From CAVVYJ01 sp963752495 (lineage in GTDB: Bacteria; Pseudomonadota; Gammaproteobacteria; Burkholderiales; Methylophilaceae), in assembly GCA_963752495.1 (NCBI GenBank), contig CAVVYJ010000002.1, positions 996,208-1,060,207 of the forward strand: a DNA stretch of 64,000 nt, read 5' to 3'. Below, in pieces: positions 9,197 through 19,344 of the stretch; within the stretch, counting starts at the first letter, position 1, and every line of letters starts with the position of its first letter. A program made the translations under genes and the position numbers. Under the pieces are notes generated by a model. That model saw only the letters and a program-made list of their open reading frames with translations, was not told the DNA's origin and searched no databases.

Positions 9197-9562
9197 TTAG
9201 CCTTTAAATCGACGAAATTTTCCAACAGGATAATCTTTTTCTTTCAGTTCGAGCTTGCCGCGGTTTAGCCGCGCAGTGAAATTGTAAGTTAACATGGGCT
9301 CGGTTGGATGTGAAATTCGCAAGATGCAATGCTTTAGCGACCAAGTGCCGTTTGCGATTTCTGGCCTGTCGTGCAACCACGAATTGAACACTTTTTGCGT
9401 GCCTTCAACACCAAATTCCATCTGCTCAAAAGGCGCATGGTTATTGGCTGCTAGCCATGTCCCTTTTAAGTTGTTTTCGCTAACATTGCAAGCTTTTGCA
9501 TGCGCAATGCTGTTGAGTGAGAACAGAAAAACGCAACGCAGAAATGCGTTATTTATCTTCAT
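9197..9562 (-). CDS. Secreted small protein, unknown function
   Basis: 121 residues. An N-terminal signal peptide (FLRCVFLFSLNSIAHA, predicted cut near residue 22) is followed by a compact polar domain with two cysteines (C25 and one in LKHCILRISH), which could form a disulfide. GTWLAANNH and GTWSLKH look like paired beta hairpins of a small lipocalin-like or META-like barrel; that is a guess. The first 14 bases overlap the upstream cupin gene, so coupled translation is likely. Confidence 0.65.
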   Translation of the reverse strand: MKINNAFLRCVFLFSLNSIAHAKACNVSENNLKGTWLAANNHAPFEQMEFGVEGTQKVFNSWLHDRPEIANGTWSLKHCILRISHPTEPMLTYNFTARLNRGKLELKEKDYPVGKFRRFKG

Positions 9563-9908
9563 AAATCACGTAGATTTTTTTGGTTTTTTCAACCACCTCC
9601 CAAGTGCCAGCAAACCCGCTTGGAATCACAAAGCTTTCGCCTGCAGATACCGTTACCGCGTTACCCGCGACATCAGTAATGATGCTCACGCCTTCGAGAA
9701 TTTGGCAGTACTCTTCTTCAGTATAGTTGATGTTCCATTTACCTATTTCACTTTGCCAAATGCCGGTAGAAAATTTTTGCGTTTTATCGGTGTAATGCTG
9801 CCAAATGGTTTGTTTTGGATCGCCTGAAATAAGCTTTTCTTTAGGCAGATGGTATTCTTCGGCAAGCAGGGTAGAAGTAATTAACTTTTTCATGGCAGGT
9901 GTGTGCAT
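9549..9908 (-). CDS. Cupin-domain protein (DUF861-like)
   Basis: 119 residues from ATG 9908; the second ATG (9893, MKKLITST) is as likely a start. The single cupin barrel shows GIWQSEIGKWNINYTEEEYCQILEG (cut into two strands) and VSAGESFVIPSGFAGTWEV, the hallmark of the EutQ-like/DUF861 cupins, which often act on small sugars or ureidoglycolate-like compounds. The histidines usual for metal binding are replaced (EEEYCQ), so catalysis is uncertain. It belongs to the small same-strand gene run. Confidence 0.8.
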   Translation of the reverse strand: MHTPAMKKLITSTLLAEEYHLPKEKLISGDPKQTIWQHYTDKTQKFSTGIWQSEIGKWNINYTEEEYCQILEGVSIITDVAGNAVTVSAGESFVIPSGFAGTWEVVEKTKKIYVIYEDK

Positions 9909-10041
9909 ATTGTGTTGTTAAGGCAAGTTGACAATAAGGATATTGTGCGAGCAACCTGAGTTTGAGGCAAGCAGAAGGTGAGACCTAGTGTCTGAATCAA
10001 GTAGAGCTGTTAGGCGTGCCGCTAGAATGTAAGGCTAGGTG
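9909..10041 (-). other. Spacer with a GTTAGGC core-like site
   Basis: This 133-base gap downstream of the DUF1428 gene carries GTTAGGCGTGCC at 10009-10020. The same 12-mer with one change (GTTAGGCGTACC) recurs at 10480-10491, upstream of that gene, so the DUF1428 gene sits between two direct copies 471 bases apart. GTTAGGC is the usual core of integron attC sites. The rest of an attC fold is weak here (CTTGCCTCAAACTCAGG on the minus strand, near 9955-9971). No promoter stands out. Confidence 0.35.
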
Positions 10042-10404
10042 TTATCCATGCACCAATTGTTTAAAACCGCCATAGGCCATTCTTTTGCAATCAAAAATTT
10101 CACCCGATGATTCCATCATTTCGTTCATACGGGGGTCGGCAAATATTTTTGCATTTGCCGCATCTCTTGCCTCACGAGATTCAAAAACCACCCAAGAAAA
10201 TATAACTGTTTCATCGGGTTTTGTATTTGCAAGTTGCGGGAATGACATCACGTCTTTCACATCCATATCGTCACCTATACATTCCCAATAATCGAGTGCG
10301 CCATGCTCTTTCCAAATAACAGCGGCTTTTTCTGCCATAACACGGTAATCGTCAATGCGTGCAACTGGTATTGGAATAATAAATCCATCAATATAGCGAC
10401 TCAT
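10042..10404 (-). CDS. DUF1428 family protein
   Basis: 120 residues, matching the DUF1428 pattern almost throughout: MSRYIDGFIIPIP, then GALDYWECIGDD, VIFSWVVFESREARDAANAK, ADPRMNEMM, IFDCKRMAYGGF. The family has a dimeric alpha-beta barrel fold and no known role; it is a frequent passenger of integron cassettes and plasmids. A ribosome binding site (AGGAGAAAG) precedes the ATG. It is flanked by GTTAGGCGTRCC direct repeats. Confidence 0.88.
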   Translation of the reverse strand: MSRYIDGFIIPIPVARIDDYRVMAEKAAVIWKEHGALDYWECIGDDMDVKDVMSFPQLANTKPDETVIFSWVVFESREARDAANAKIFADPRMNEMMESSGEIFDCKRMAYGGFKQLVHG

Positions 10405-10614
10405 ATTCTTTCTCCTTTGTGTAATAGATTTCGAAGGGATAAGGAATTAATGAACATAACGTTTGAAATAAGGGGCGCCGTTAGGCGTACCACTTGATGA
10501 ATACAGTTTCGTTTTCATGAAAAAACTATATCAGTTACCCATATTGTTCGCAATTGCCCATTTAGTCGTTTTAGGCTATTACAGTTTGAACGCCATATTT
10601 GTTATTATGCTTGC
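10405..10614. other. Divergent intergenic region with an attC-like half site and a palindrome
   Basis: The gap separates the minus-strand cassette-like genes from the plus-strand glycan genes. At 10458-10487 the minus strand reads GCCTAAC, a GC-rich loop (GGCGCC), CTTATTTCAAAC and GTTATG. This resembles the outer R and inner L boxes of an attC site with one arm shortened. TTTTCATGAAAA at 10512-10523 is a perfect 12-bp palindrome with AGTTT and AAACT outside it, so it could be an operator or a weak terminator. No convincing sigma-70 promoter pair is visible. Confidence 0.35.
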
Positions 10615-11646
10615 ATGAGTTATAACTTTAAAGCGTTAATCAGGGATTTTGTTGCAGAAGGCTTGTTTTTTTCTGGGCTTACACACCCAAGCAGGCGCGC
10701 ACAAGGCAAATTAACGGTAGTCACGTTTCATCGCGTACTTCCTGAGCCTTTGCGCCAGCAATATCCTTACCCTGGCATTTGCGTAACTCCGGAAGAGTTG
10801 CGCTGGTTTTGCAAGTTCTTTCAAACCTATTTTACGGTGGGTTCGCATACTGCAATCTATAAGCGTTGGCTGGCTGGAGAGCAGCCACAGAAGCCATTCT
10901 TGGCAATTACCTTTGATGATGGACAGTTGGATAATCTGCAATATGCTTTGCCAGTGCTCAAGGAGTTTGATTTTAAAGCGACTTTTTACATTCCCGTCAC
11001 CAGCATAGATGAAGCAAAAATATTGTGGCACGACCGTATCGGCTATTGCGCACGCATGGCAAAAAACCAAGGTGAAGCAACCATGCTAAAAACGCTGGAA
11101 CTGGCGAACAGTTACGGGATTCCTGTTAATTTGAGCAGACCTTTTGAGCAGCATTTGGTTGAAGAAGCCAAGTTAATCTCGACTGAAGCGAGGCTGCAAC
11201 TGGTGCAAGCAATTGAAGCGATGTTAAAAAGCCCATCGCCGGAATGGGGGCGCATGATGACGTGGGATGAGATTCGTCAGGTTCAGCAAGCAGGACACGA
11301 AATTGGCTCGCACTCTATGACGCATGCGCTCATGCCGCAATGCAATGCAGATGCGTTAAAATTTGAAATAGGTGAATCAAAACAGAAGCTTGAGAAAGAA
11401 CTTGGCGCTGAGATACTCTCATTTTGTTACCCTAACGGAGATTTTGATGATCGCTCGATGGTTGCTGTGCGTGATGCGGGCTATCACAATGCGGTAACAA
11501 CGCTGTGGGGCAAGAATCAAGCGGGCGCAGATAGTTTTGCGTTAAAGCGTTGCGATGTTAATACGTTCAATAATCTAAATCGAAAACGCGCCTTATCAAA
11601 TGCGCGCTTTGCTTTTCGCCTAAGTGGGCTACAGCCCAACGTTTAA
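10615..11646 (+). CDS. Polysaccharide deacetylase family protein
   Basis: 343 residues of the NodB-like carbohydrate esterase 4 family. The metal and catalytic motif AITFDDGQLDN is at about residues 98-108 (TFDDG), followed by FKATFYIPV and the second motif GSHSMTHALM (HSxxH-type) at about 230, then SFCYPNGDFD. It would remove N- or O-acetyl groups from a surface polymer. It has no signal peptide, so it may act on lipid-linked intermediates in the cytoplasm. The next gene, a glycosyltransferase, follows after 21 bases, so the pair probably forms a small glycan operon. Confidence 0.9.
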   Translation: MSYNFKALIRDFVAEGLFFSGLTHPSRRAQGKLTVVTFHRVLPEPLRQQYPYPGICVTPEELRWFCKFFQTYFTVGSHTAIYKRWLAGEQPQKPFLAITFDDGQLDNLQYALPVLKEFDFKATFYIPVTSIDEAKILWHDRIGYCARMAKNQGEATMLKTLELANSYGIPVNLSRPFEQHLVEEAKLISTEARLQLVQAIEAMLKSPSPEWGRMMTWDEIRQVQQAGHEIGSHSMTHALMPQCNADALKFEIGESKQKLEKELGAEILSFCYPNGDFDDRSMVAVRDAGYHNAVTTLWGKNQAGADSFALKRCDVNTFNNLNRKRALSNARFAFRLSGLQPNV

Positions 11647-11667
11647 ATTAAGGTCATAATAATCAAC

Positions 11668-12927
11668 ATGATTAAGTTAGCTTATTTATGTAGCGAATAT
11701 CCATCGCGCTCACACACTTTTATCCGGCGTGAAATTCACGAACTGCGTAAACGTGGCGCGTCAATCGATGTGTATGCGATACGCCGTCCAAAGCAGAAAG
11801 ACCTGATTTCCGAGTTGGATGTAGAAGAGTTTAATAACACCCTAAGTATTCTGCCGATTAATGTTTTTGCATTGGTTTTTGTGCATTTGAAGCTGTTTGT
11901 TACACATCCGTTGCGATACTTGAAAACCTTAAAGATTGCCTTTGGACATCATTTGCCCGGCCTCAAAAATACACTTTGGGCTTTGTTCCAGTTTGCAGAA
12001 GGTATTTTACTGGCGCATCATTTACATAAAAAACCAGTGCAGCATTTGCATGTGCATTTTGCCAATTCTGGCGCAAGCGTTGGCATGGTAGCGGCGAATT
12101 ATCTAGGACTCAGCTGGTCGATGACATTGCATGGTACATCGTGCTTTGATTATCCATGGGGCCCATTGCTAGGTAAAAAACTGGAAAACTGTACTTTTGC
12201 TAATTGCATTTCTTATTTTGGTTTGTCGCAGGCATACCGCGCGGTTGCGCCGCGGCACTGGCATAAACTGTTTGTCTCACGCTGCGGTATTGAGCTTGCT
12301 GCAGTTAATCTGGCAAAAGAAAAGTATATGAGTCAGGTCAAGTTGAATCCGAAAAAAAAGGATGCGCCGATTCGACTCATTTCAGTTGGGCGTTTACACA
12401 TCGAAAAAGGCTATCCCGTTATGATGGAGGCGTTTAACCGCGCTCTGAAGTCTGTGCCCAACATGGAGCTTGTGATGTTGGGTGACGGGCCATACAGGAA
12501 TGAACTGGAAGCATTTGTTAAAGAAGCGGGTATTGAGAAAAATGTGATTTTTAAGGGCGCCGTGCCTGAGCAAACGGTATTGGACGAGATGTCGCATGCA
12601 GATATTTTTGCGCTTTCTTCATTTATGGAAGGTGTGCCGATGGTGCTGATGGAGGCAATGGTACTTGAGGTGCCGGTGATTGCGCCAAGGGTGGCAGGCA
12701 TTCCGGAGCTGGTGATTGATAAGGAAAATGGCTTGCTGTTTGACCCTGCAAGGGCACAGCAAATGGCAGAACAGATTGTCGAACTTGCACAAGACAGTAA
12801 AAAACGCGCCAAATACGGCGCAGCAGGTAAAGAAAAAGTGTTATCCGAGTTTACAATAGAAAAGGGCGTTGAGAAACTGTGGCAACGCTTTCAAGAATTA
12901 CCAAAAAATGGATTGACTTTGAAGTGA
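11668..12927 (+). CDS. Family 4 glycosyltransferase
   Basis: 419 residues with the GT-B layout. The N-terminal acceptor domain begins LAYLCSEYPSRSHTFIRREI, the start pattern of the colanic-acid/WcaL-like group, and contains HLHVHFANSGA and MTLHGTSCFDYPW. The C-terminal donor domain has RLISVGRLHIEKGYPVMMEAF, MLGDGPYRNELE, and the GT4 EX7E region SSFMEGVPMVLMEAMVLEVPV. It transfers a nucleotide-activated sugar to a growing glycan; neither sugar can be read from sequence. It ends seven bases before the PPK2 start. Confidence 0.9.
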   Translation: MIKLAYLCSEYPSRSHTFIRREIHELRKRGASIDVYAIRRPKQKDLISELDVEEFNNTLSILPINVFALVFVHLKLFVTHPLRYLKTLKIAFGHHLPGLKNTLWALFQFAEGILLAHHLHKKPVQHLHVHFANSGASVGMVAANYLGLSWSMTLHGTSCFDYPWGPLLGKKLENCTFANCISYFGLSQAYRAVAPRHWHKLFVSRCGIELAAVNLAKEKYMSQVKLNPKKKDAPIRLISVGRLHIEKGYPVMMEAFNRALKSVPNMELVMLGDGPYRNELEAFVKEAGIEKNVIFKGAVPEQTVLDEMSHADIFALSSFMEGVPMVLMEAMVLEVPVIAPRVAGIPELVIDKENGLLFDPARAQQMAEQIVELAQDSKKRAKYGAAGKEKVLSEFTIEKGVEKLWQRFQELPKNGLTLK

Positions 12928-12934
12928 GATTTCT

Positions 12935-13747
12935 ATGAACATAGATGATTACCGTGTTAAGCCAAAAACTAAGTTCTCTTTAAACGATTACGACACGCAA
13001 GATAAAGCCGCGCGCAAAGGCACAAAAGAAGAGGCGACTGCAGAGCTGGAAAAAGTAGCGACAGAAATTAACGCACTGCAAGATATTTTGTATGCGCAAG
13101 GCAAGCACAAAGTGTTGTTGGTGTTGCAGGGCATGGATGCCAGCGGTAAAGATGGCACGGTAAAGCATGTGTTTAGCGAATGCGATCCGCTGGGCATCAG
13201 GCTCGCCAGCTTTAAAGCGCCTACGAGTGAGGAGCTTGCACACGATTATTTGTGGCGCGTGCATAGCGTAGTGCCAAAAGCGGGCGAAATTGTGATTTTT
13301 AACCGCAGTCATTATGAGGATGTATTGATTGTAAAGGTGCATGATTGGATAGACGATGCAGAGTGCAAGCGCCGTTTTGCGCAGATAAATGATTTTGAAA
13401 AATTGCTCAGTGAAACAGGCACAACGATTATCAAGTGTTATTTGCACATTTCTAAAGCTGAGCAAAAAGTGCGCATGCAAAAACGCATCGACGACCCAAC
13501 AAAGACCTGGAAATTTAACCCGAATGATTTGAAAGAACGCGCGCTTTGGCCGCAATACATGCAGGCATATGAGCGCGCGATTGCGGCCACAAGTACGGAC
13601 TATGCGCCTTGGTATGTGGTGCCAGCTGATTCTAAAACTAATCGTAACATGCTGATTTCACAAATACTTTTAGCACATCTTAAAAAACTTAAATTAAGCT
13701 ATCCCGCCGCTCCCGCAGATTACAAGAACATTGTGATTGAAGATTAA
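12935..13747 (+). CDS. Polyphosphate kinase 2 family protein
   Basis: 270 residues. It has the PPK2 core: LLVLQGMDASGKDGTVKHV (Walker A GMDASGKDG), then VIFNRSHYEDVL (NRSHYE) and IDDPTKTWKF with the lid-like arginines. The enzyme moves phosphate between polyphosphate and nucleotides, with the direction set by subclass. The length and DYRVKPKTKFSLNDYDT start resemble the short class that phosphorylates AMP or ADP from polyphosphate. Cytoplasmic. Its place after a glycosyltransferase is probably coincidental. Confidence 0.9.
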   Translation: MNIDDYRVKPKTKFSLNDYDTQDKAARKGTKEEATAELEKVATEINALQDILYAQGKHKVLLVLQGMDASGKDGTVKHVFSECDPLGIRLASFKAPTSEELAHDYLWRVHSVVPKAGEIVIFNRSHYEDVLIVKVHDWIDDAECKRRFAQINDFEKLLSETGTTIIKCYLHISKAEQKVRMQKRIDDPTKTWKFNPNDLKERALWPQYMQAYERAIAATSTDYAPWYVVPADSKTNRNMLISQILLAHLKKLKLSYPAAPADYKNIVIED

Positions 13748-13809
13748 TACTTTTTTATAATAAGCCTTGCAAAAAGCTAGGCACGGTTGAACTCGGTTAT
13801 AATTCACAT

Positions 13810-15022
13810 ATGACCAATCTGCTTATTTTTCTGGTGTGTTTGCAACTTGTTTTGCTGGTGTGGCTTGCTTGGCGCACTATTAAAAGTTCGGCAGAAACCA
13901 AGTTGCTACAAACGCTTGAAGATAAACATCGTGCAATGCTGACAGACCTGAATGATGCGATGAATAAGCTTGCAGACCGCATGAATTCTGGCCTTCAGGA
14001 TAATAGCGAGCGGTTGCGAGACACCTTGAGCGAGCAGGGCAAGGCGCAGCAATTAACAGTGAATGACACCATGCTAAAGGCGACTACTACGCTTACTCAA
14101 GCGATTGAATCGCTTGGAAAAATTGTGGATGCACGGTTGGAAGAAATCGGCGGCAAGGTTTCTGAGAGGTTAGAAGAAGGTTTCAAAAAGACCAACGAGA
14201 CTTTTATTAGCGTAATGCAACGCTTAGCTACCATTGATGAAGCCCAGAAGAAAATCGACGGCCTGACGGTTAATATGGTGAGCTTGCAAGAGTTATTGGG
14301 TGATAAACGTAGCCGTGGTGCCTACGGTGAGGTCCAGCTAGAAGGCTTGGTGCGCAATGTGCTACCGCCGGATAGCTTTAAGATGCAGCATACATTTGAA
14401 AATGGCATGCGTGTGGATTGCGCGCTTTTTTTGCCTGAGCCGACCGGAACTGTGGCAGTAGACAGCAAATTTCCGCTGGAAAATTACCATAAAATGTTCG
14501 ACAAAAATTTGCCTGAATCCGCGCAAAATGTGGCTGAGAAGCAATTTAAAGCCGATATTAAAAAACATGTGGACGATATTGCAAGTAAGTACATTATCCC
14601 TAACGTGACGAGTGATGGCGCGGTGATGTTTATTCCCGCCGAAGCCGTGTTTGCCGAAATTCATGCGTATCACCCAGAAGTGATTGATTACGCGATGGCA
14701 AGGCGCGTGTGGGTAGTTTCGCCAACCACGCTCATGGCTGTGCTCAATACCGCGCGGGCAGTGTTAAAAGATGTGGAAATGCGTAAGCAAGTACATATCA
14801 TTAAAGATGAGCTTGGTAAGCTTGGTAAAGATTTTGAGCGATTTGATTCGCGCATGAAAAAGCTTGCTGATAACATTCGGCAAGCGCACGAAAACGCGCA
14901 AGAAGTGCATATCAGCAGCCAGAAAATCTCACGCAGGTTTGCACAAATTGAACGGGTTGAACTCTGCGAACGAGCCTATGGATTTGCTAGATAATGTTGA
15001 TGACATTATTGATGATAAATAA
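13810..15022 (+). CDS. rmuC: DNA recombination protein RmuC, likely C-terminal frameshift
   Basis: Membrane-anchored coiled-coil protein with a PD-(D/E)XK nuclease-like core, reported to limit recombination at inverted repeats. One N-terminal helix (LLIFLVCLQLVLLVWLAW) leads to a long coiled coil (about 30-150). The core follows with RSRGAYGEVQLEGLVRNVLP and VAVDSKFPLENY. The current frame ends at 14994 with ELCERAYGFAR. One base out of frame the sequence reads ANEPMDLLDNVDDIIDDK to a stop at 15022, which looks like a natural acidic tail, so a one-base indel near 14965 is likely. A TATAAT at 13756 and another at 13798 are possible -10 boxes, without good -35 partners. Confidence 0.88.
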
Positions 15023-15045
15023 GATTAAATATTGATTGTAACAAT

Positions 15046-15303
15046 ATGAATATAAAAGTTTTATACTTTGCAAGAATCAAAGAAGCGGTGAATTACTCAA
15101 CTGAAGAAATTACTTTGCCGAGCGATATTTCAACCATCACTGCACTTAAAAATTATTTGGCACAACGTGGTGAAATTTGGGCGAATTTGTTTAATGGCAA
15201 ACAAACCATTCGCGCGGCGATTAACCATGAGCTGGTCTCCGATTTAACCACCATCAAAGCGGGCGATGAAGTCGCGTTCTTTCCTCCCGTTACCGGGGGC
15301 TAG
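15046..15303 (+). CDS. moaD: Molybdopterin synthase small subunit MoaD
   Basis: 85 residues with the ubiquitin-like fold. It ends in the required Gly-Gly (FFPPVTGG), the tail that is adenylated by MoeB and carries the thiocarboxylate sulfur. It works as a heterotetramer with MoaE to convert precursor Z to molybdopterin. moaE follows after 25 bases. Between them lies a tiny ATG reading frame (15306-15332, eight codons) whose TGA overlaps the moaE GTG; it could help couple translation. Confidence 0.93.
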   Translation: MNIKVLYFARIKEAVNYSTEEITLPSDISTITALKNYLAQRGEIWANLFNGKQTIRAAINHELVSDLTTIKAGDEVAFFPPVTGG

Positions 15304-15328
15304 CAATGAATATAAGCCGGGTGGATAA

Positions 15329-15778
15329 GTGACAGTTCGTGTGCAAACAGAGGATTTTGATGCAGGCCAAGAGCTAATATCCATGCGCCTATCAGGGCGG
15401 TCAGTCGGTGCTGTGGTGAGTTTTATCGGTCAAGTGCGCGACCTAAATGAGGGCGATGCAATCCAAACACTGACGCTGGAGCATTATCCGGAAATGACGG
15501 AAAAAGCGCTTGGTGCAATTGAGAATCAAGCAAAAAGCCGTTGGGATATTGCCGATAGTCTTATCATTCATCGCGTAGGGACGCTCAAACCGCAAGATCA
15601 AATCGTGTTTGTGGCGGTTTCCAGTGCGCATCGCGGCGATGCATTTAAAGCATGCGAATTCATTATGGACTTTTTAAAAACACAAGCACCATTCTGGAAA
15701 AAAGAAGCGACTCATCATGGCGAGCGCTGGGTTGAGGCAAAGCTGAGCGACGAAACTGCGCAAAGTCGCTGGAAATAA
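15329..15778 (+). CDS. moaE: Molybdopterin synthase catalytic subunit MoaE
   Basis: 149 residues. The start is GTG 15329, which gives the expected VRVQTEDFDAGQELI N-terminus. The family motifs GAVVSFIGQVRD, LEHYPEMTEKAL, IIHRVGTLKPQDQIVFVAVSSAHRGDAF and the catalytic-site region PFWKKE are all intact. It carries out the two sulfur insertions using MoaD thiocarboxylate. The stop is one base before the next gene. Confidence 0.94.
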   Translation: MTVRVQTEDFDAGQELISMRLSGRSVGAVVSFIGQVRDLNEGDAIQTLTLEHYPEMTEKALGAIENQAKSRWDIADSLIIHRVGTLKPQDQIVFVAVSSAHRGDAFKACEFIMDFLKTQAPFWKKEATHHGERWVEAKLSDETAQSRWK

Positions 15779-15779
15779 T

Positions 15780-17910
15780 ATGCAAATTTTAAAAACAAAC
15801 GAACTGAGTGCAACAATTTCTTTAGACGATTTATCGTTTAAAACTACGGCACAATTAGTAGAAAAATCAGAAGGTTACCAACCACATACCCATGGCTGGG
15901 TAGCTCAGTCAGAAGCAAAAAAAGCCGCAATGTTTGGCCTTAATATGCGTCAGGCAGGTTTTAATGTGCTGGTGTTGGGTGAGCACGGCAGTGGTCGCAC
16001 CTCATTAATGCAAAGTGCAATGGCAGAAGTTGCAAAAGAATCAGGTGGTGGATTACATGATTTGGTGGCGCTTTATGATTTTGTGCAGGCTAACCAGCCA
16101 GCTTTATTAAAGCTACCCGTAGGCACGGGCAATTTGCTTCGTATGGAAATGGATGATTTTGCACGGGCGCTCATGATGGAGATGCCTAATTTTGTCACTG
16201 CAGAGACCCAGCAGGCGATGTTGGAAAAAGCAGAAAACTGGCTAAAAACTGCCATTGAAAAAATTGAAAAAAATATAAAAAACAATGAATTAGATAATTA
16301 CTTTAAACTAATTAAGCAAGAGGCTTTGGGTTACCTAAAGGCTTGGCGACCGCCTACAAGTGGTGATATTGAGAATTTGCTAGATGGTTTAATTAACGAG
16401 GCTTTTTTTGCGCGTTTTCGCGTGAATCTATTGGTAGATAATCGACAAACAGAAACGCAAAAGCTACGTCAGCCTGTGGTGTATGACAATGACCCAAGTC
16501 AGCAGTCGTTATTTGGCTGGCTTGAAAGCAGTTCTGACGCCATGTTGCCAGATTTTTTGCGTTTACGGGCGGGTAATTTACATAAAGCGGATGGCGGGAT
16601 GTTGCTTGTTCATCTGCGTGATTTGTTAAGCGACGAGCAAAATGGTAGCCAAACCTTAGAGAAGTTGTATCGATTTTTGCGTAATGGCAGCTTGCAGTTC
16701 GAGGATTCTGCAAGCGGCGCACAAAGTGCGAGCTATGTGCTTGCCAACACTTTAATACCCTTGAATGTTAAGCTGGTATTGATTGCCATGCGTGAAGATT
16801 TTTATAGTTGTTTGGATGAGAACCCCGATTTTTTCGATTATTTCCCGATTAAAGTTGAGTTTGCAGATAGCATCACCGCCAATGCGGAAAACTACGCGGC
16901 AATTGCGGGATTTGTTGCACAGAAATGCCTGCAACATCAATGTCAGCACTTTTCGAATGAGGCCGTAGCCGCCTTAATTGGCGCGCTTCAGCGGCTTGAA
17001 GAAGATCAGACGCGCATTAGCACCAATTTCGCGTTTTTAGAACGTTTGATGCTAGAAAGCGCAGCGTATGCTGGCAGATGCTGGTGTGGTTTCTGCAGAG
17101 CATGTGCAGGAGGCGATTAACGCGAGGAATATGCGCCATCAATATTTTGAGGCACAAATTCGCGATTCGATTATTGATAACGAGCTACTGATTCAGGTAG
17201 AAGGTGAGGTGGTTGGGCAGGTGAACGGCCTCACGCATATTGAGCTGGGCGATGCTAGCTTTGGTTCGCCTATTCGCATCACGGCACGCTGTTATCCCGG
17301 TCAAAAAGGGCTCATCAACATCGACCGCGAAGTGAATATGAGCGGCCCAAACCATGATAAAGGCATTTTTATTCTGCAAAATTGGCTAAGTGCCAGTTTC
17401 TCGAACCTTGCGCCACTGAGTTTAAATGCATCGCTCGTGTTCGAGCAGGAATACAATGGCGTGGAGGGAGACTCCGCCTCGTGTGCCGAGCTTTTTGCAC
17501 TTTTGTCCGCACTTGCCAATTTGCCGATTCAGCAAGGTATTGCGATTACGGGTGCGCTCAACCAATTTGGTGAGGTGATGCCGATTGGTGGCGTGAACGA
17601 GAAGATAGAAGGGTATTTCAGGGTGTGTCAGGCGCTGGGTTTAAACGGTAAACAGGGCGTGATTATTCCAAAGCGTAATCAGCGACATCTGCTGCTGGGT
17701 AGAGCAGTTGTAGAGGCGGTTAATTCGGGTAAGTTTCACGTGATTACCATTGATCATGTCCTAGAAGGCATTGAGTACCTCACAGGTGTGGCTGCGGGCA
17801 CACAAGATGCTGCCGGAAATTATGCGCCAATTACCGTAATGGGGCATGCGCAGAGCGTGCTGGCGCACTATCGTAAAACGCTGGAAAGTAATCAGCCACA
17901 AAAAAATTAA
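15780..17910 (+). CDS. Lon-related ATP-dependent protease (S16), frameshifted near 17066
   Basis: Two frames join into one protein of about 710 residues. The first part has an AAA+ domain with a P-loop-like GEHGSGRTS (residues 67-75; Arg stands where Lys is usual, which is common in this family) and KADGGMLLVHLRDLL as Walker B region. The second part (from about 17068) has the S16 protease domain: GVEGDSASCAELFALLSALAN with the catalytic Ser, and GGVNEKIEGYF with the catalytic Lys. The shift lies where AAYA should run into LADAGVVSAEHVQ, a one- or two-base indel. The protein is presumably a cytoplasmic quality-control protease. It is one base from moaE. Confidence 0.9.
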
Positions 17911-17914
17911 CTCA

Positions 17915-19344
17915 ATGTTTTTGCAATCTCCCTATTTAAAACATCTTAAAAAAAATCTACCTGTTTTCCCTGGTTGGGTGGACAGCGCTTGGGCCAGGTG
18001 TGGTATGGATGGCGCTTGCACAAGGCAGTGGTGAGCTTATTTGGTGGCCTTATATGATTGCAAAATATGGCCTCACTTTTTTAAGTTTGCTTATACCTGC
18101 GTGTTTGCTGCAATTTCCTATTACGCTTGAAATAGGTCGCTACACTTTGCTAACAGGCGAAAGCATATTTCAAGGTTTTTTTAGACTGAGTAAGAGATTT
18201 GGTATCTTTTTGTGGATACTGATGACGCTTTCTTTTTTATGGTTTGGTGCATTCGCTAGTGCTGGCGGCACGGCATTGGCAGAACTTACACACTTTCCAG
18301 ATGGTTGGAGCGCGAAATCGCAAACCTTGTTTTGGGGTTATGCCACAATTAGCTTGTTCGTGATTTCAATATTTTTAAGTCGTCAGATTTACAAGTTGAT
18401 TGAAAATTTCATGAAAATTGTAGCTCTCGTTACTATTTTTGGGTTGATGTGGGCATGTTCTGAAAGCCAGGTAATACAAGCATTTCCGACATTTTTAAAG
18501 GGCTTAGCCCAATTTCCAAGTGCACTCCCAAGTAATTGGCAGGCAGAAGATGCCACCAAATTGCTCACAGCAATCACATTTGCCGGCTTAGGCGGATTTT
18601 GGATTTTGTTTTACTCCTATTGGTTGCGCGACAAAGGCAGTGGCATGGCAGCAAATATGCCGCGTATTACCGGATTAGCGGGAGAAAATGCTGAGGTTGC
18701 GACTACGCAGGGAGCGTTGCCTATGGACGATGCATATAACATCGCGCTTTGGCAAAAGTGGCGACGTTTTCTAACGCTGGATATATTAATTGGCATTTTG
18801 GGGAATTTGCTTACTACCCTTATGATGTGCTTGCTTGCTTGGGCACTGCTGTATCCAAAAGGGTTAATTCCACAAGATTATGAAATTGCGGTCGTGCAGG
18901 CTAATTTTTTTGAAGTGAGCTGGGGTGTTTTTGGCAAAGCCTTGTTTTTAGTGATAGCGGCTGCATTTTTAGCAGATACTTGGCTTGCGACTGCAGATGC
19001 GGTTAGCCGTACACAGGCAGATATTATTCACACGCTATTTCCTAAAGCACGCAGCATCAGCATGCGCAAATGGTATTTATGGATATTTGCACTACTGACA
19101 GTGATTACCAGCTTTACCATGAGTCTGGATGCGCCTGGCAGCTTAATTCTTCTTAGTGCGGTGATCGGTTTTGCCGGCACCGTCATGTTTCCGGTTGCGC
19201 TTGTATTTGCTTAACCATCATTTGTTGGCGCCTGCGTTGCCAAAGTGGGCAAGGCCATCAAAAGTATCTGCATTTTTATTGTTAATCAGCTTTTTGGTAT
19301 ATCTGGCACTTGCAGTTTGTTTTCTTGTAGTTAAATTTGGCTGA
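17915..19344 (+). CDS. Nramp-family divalent metal transporter, two frameshifts
   Basis: The start is ATG 17915 (MFLQSPYLKHLKKNLPVF). Near 17962 the frame shifts, and the protein continues with GWTALGPGVVWMALAQGSGELIWWP, a variant of the Nramp helix-1 metal motif (usually GDPGN; here QGSGE). Ten or eleven hydrophobic helices follow. A second shift near 19205 restores the expected tail (LLAPALPKWARPSKVSAFLL) ending at 19344. The usual DPGN and MPH metal ligands are altered, so substrate and activity are uncertain; it belongs to a divergent Nramp-like group. The TGA overlaps the hslR ATG (ATGA-type coupling). Confidence 0.78.

Noticed and set aside
13798..13803. TATAAT as the rmuC promoter -10 box
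   Set aside because: It lies only six bases before the ATG and has no suitable -35 partner; mentioned only as a possibility in the gene entry.
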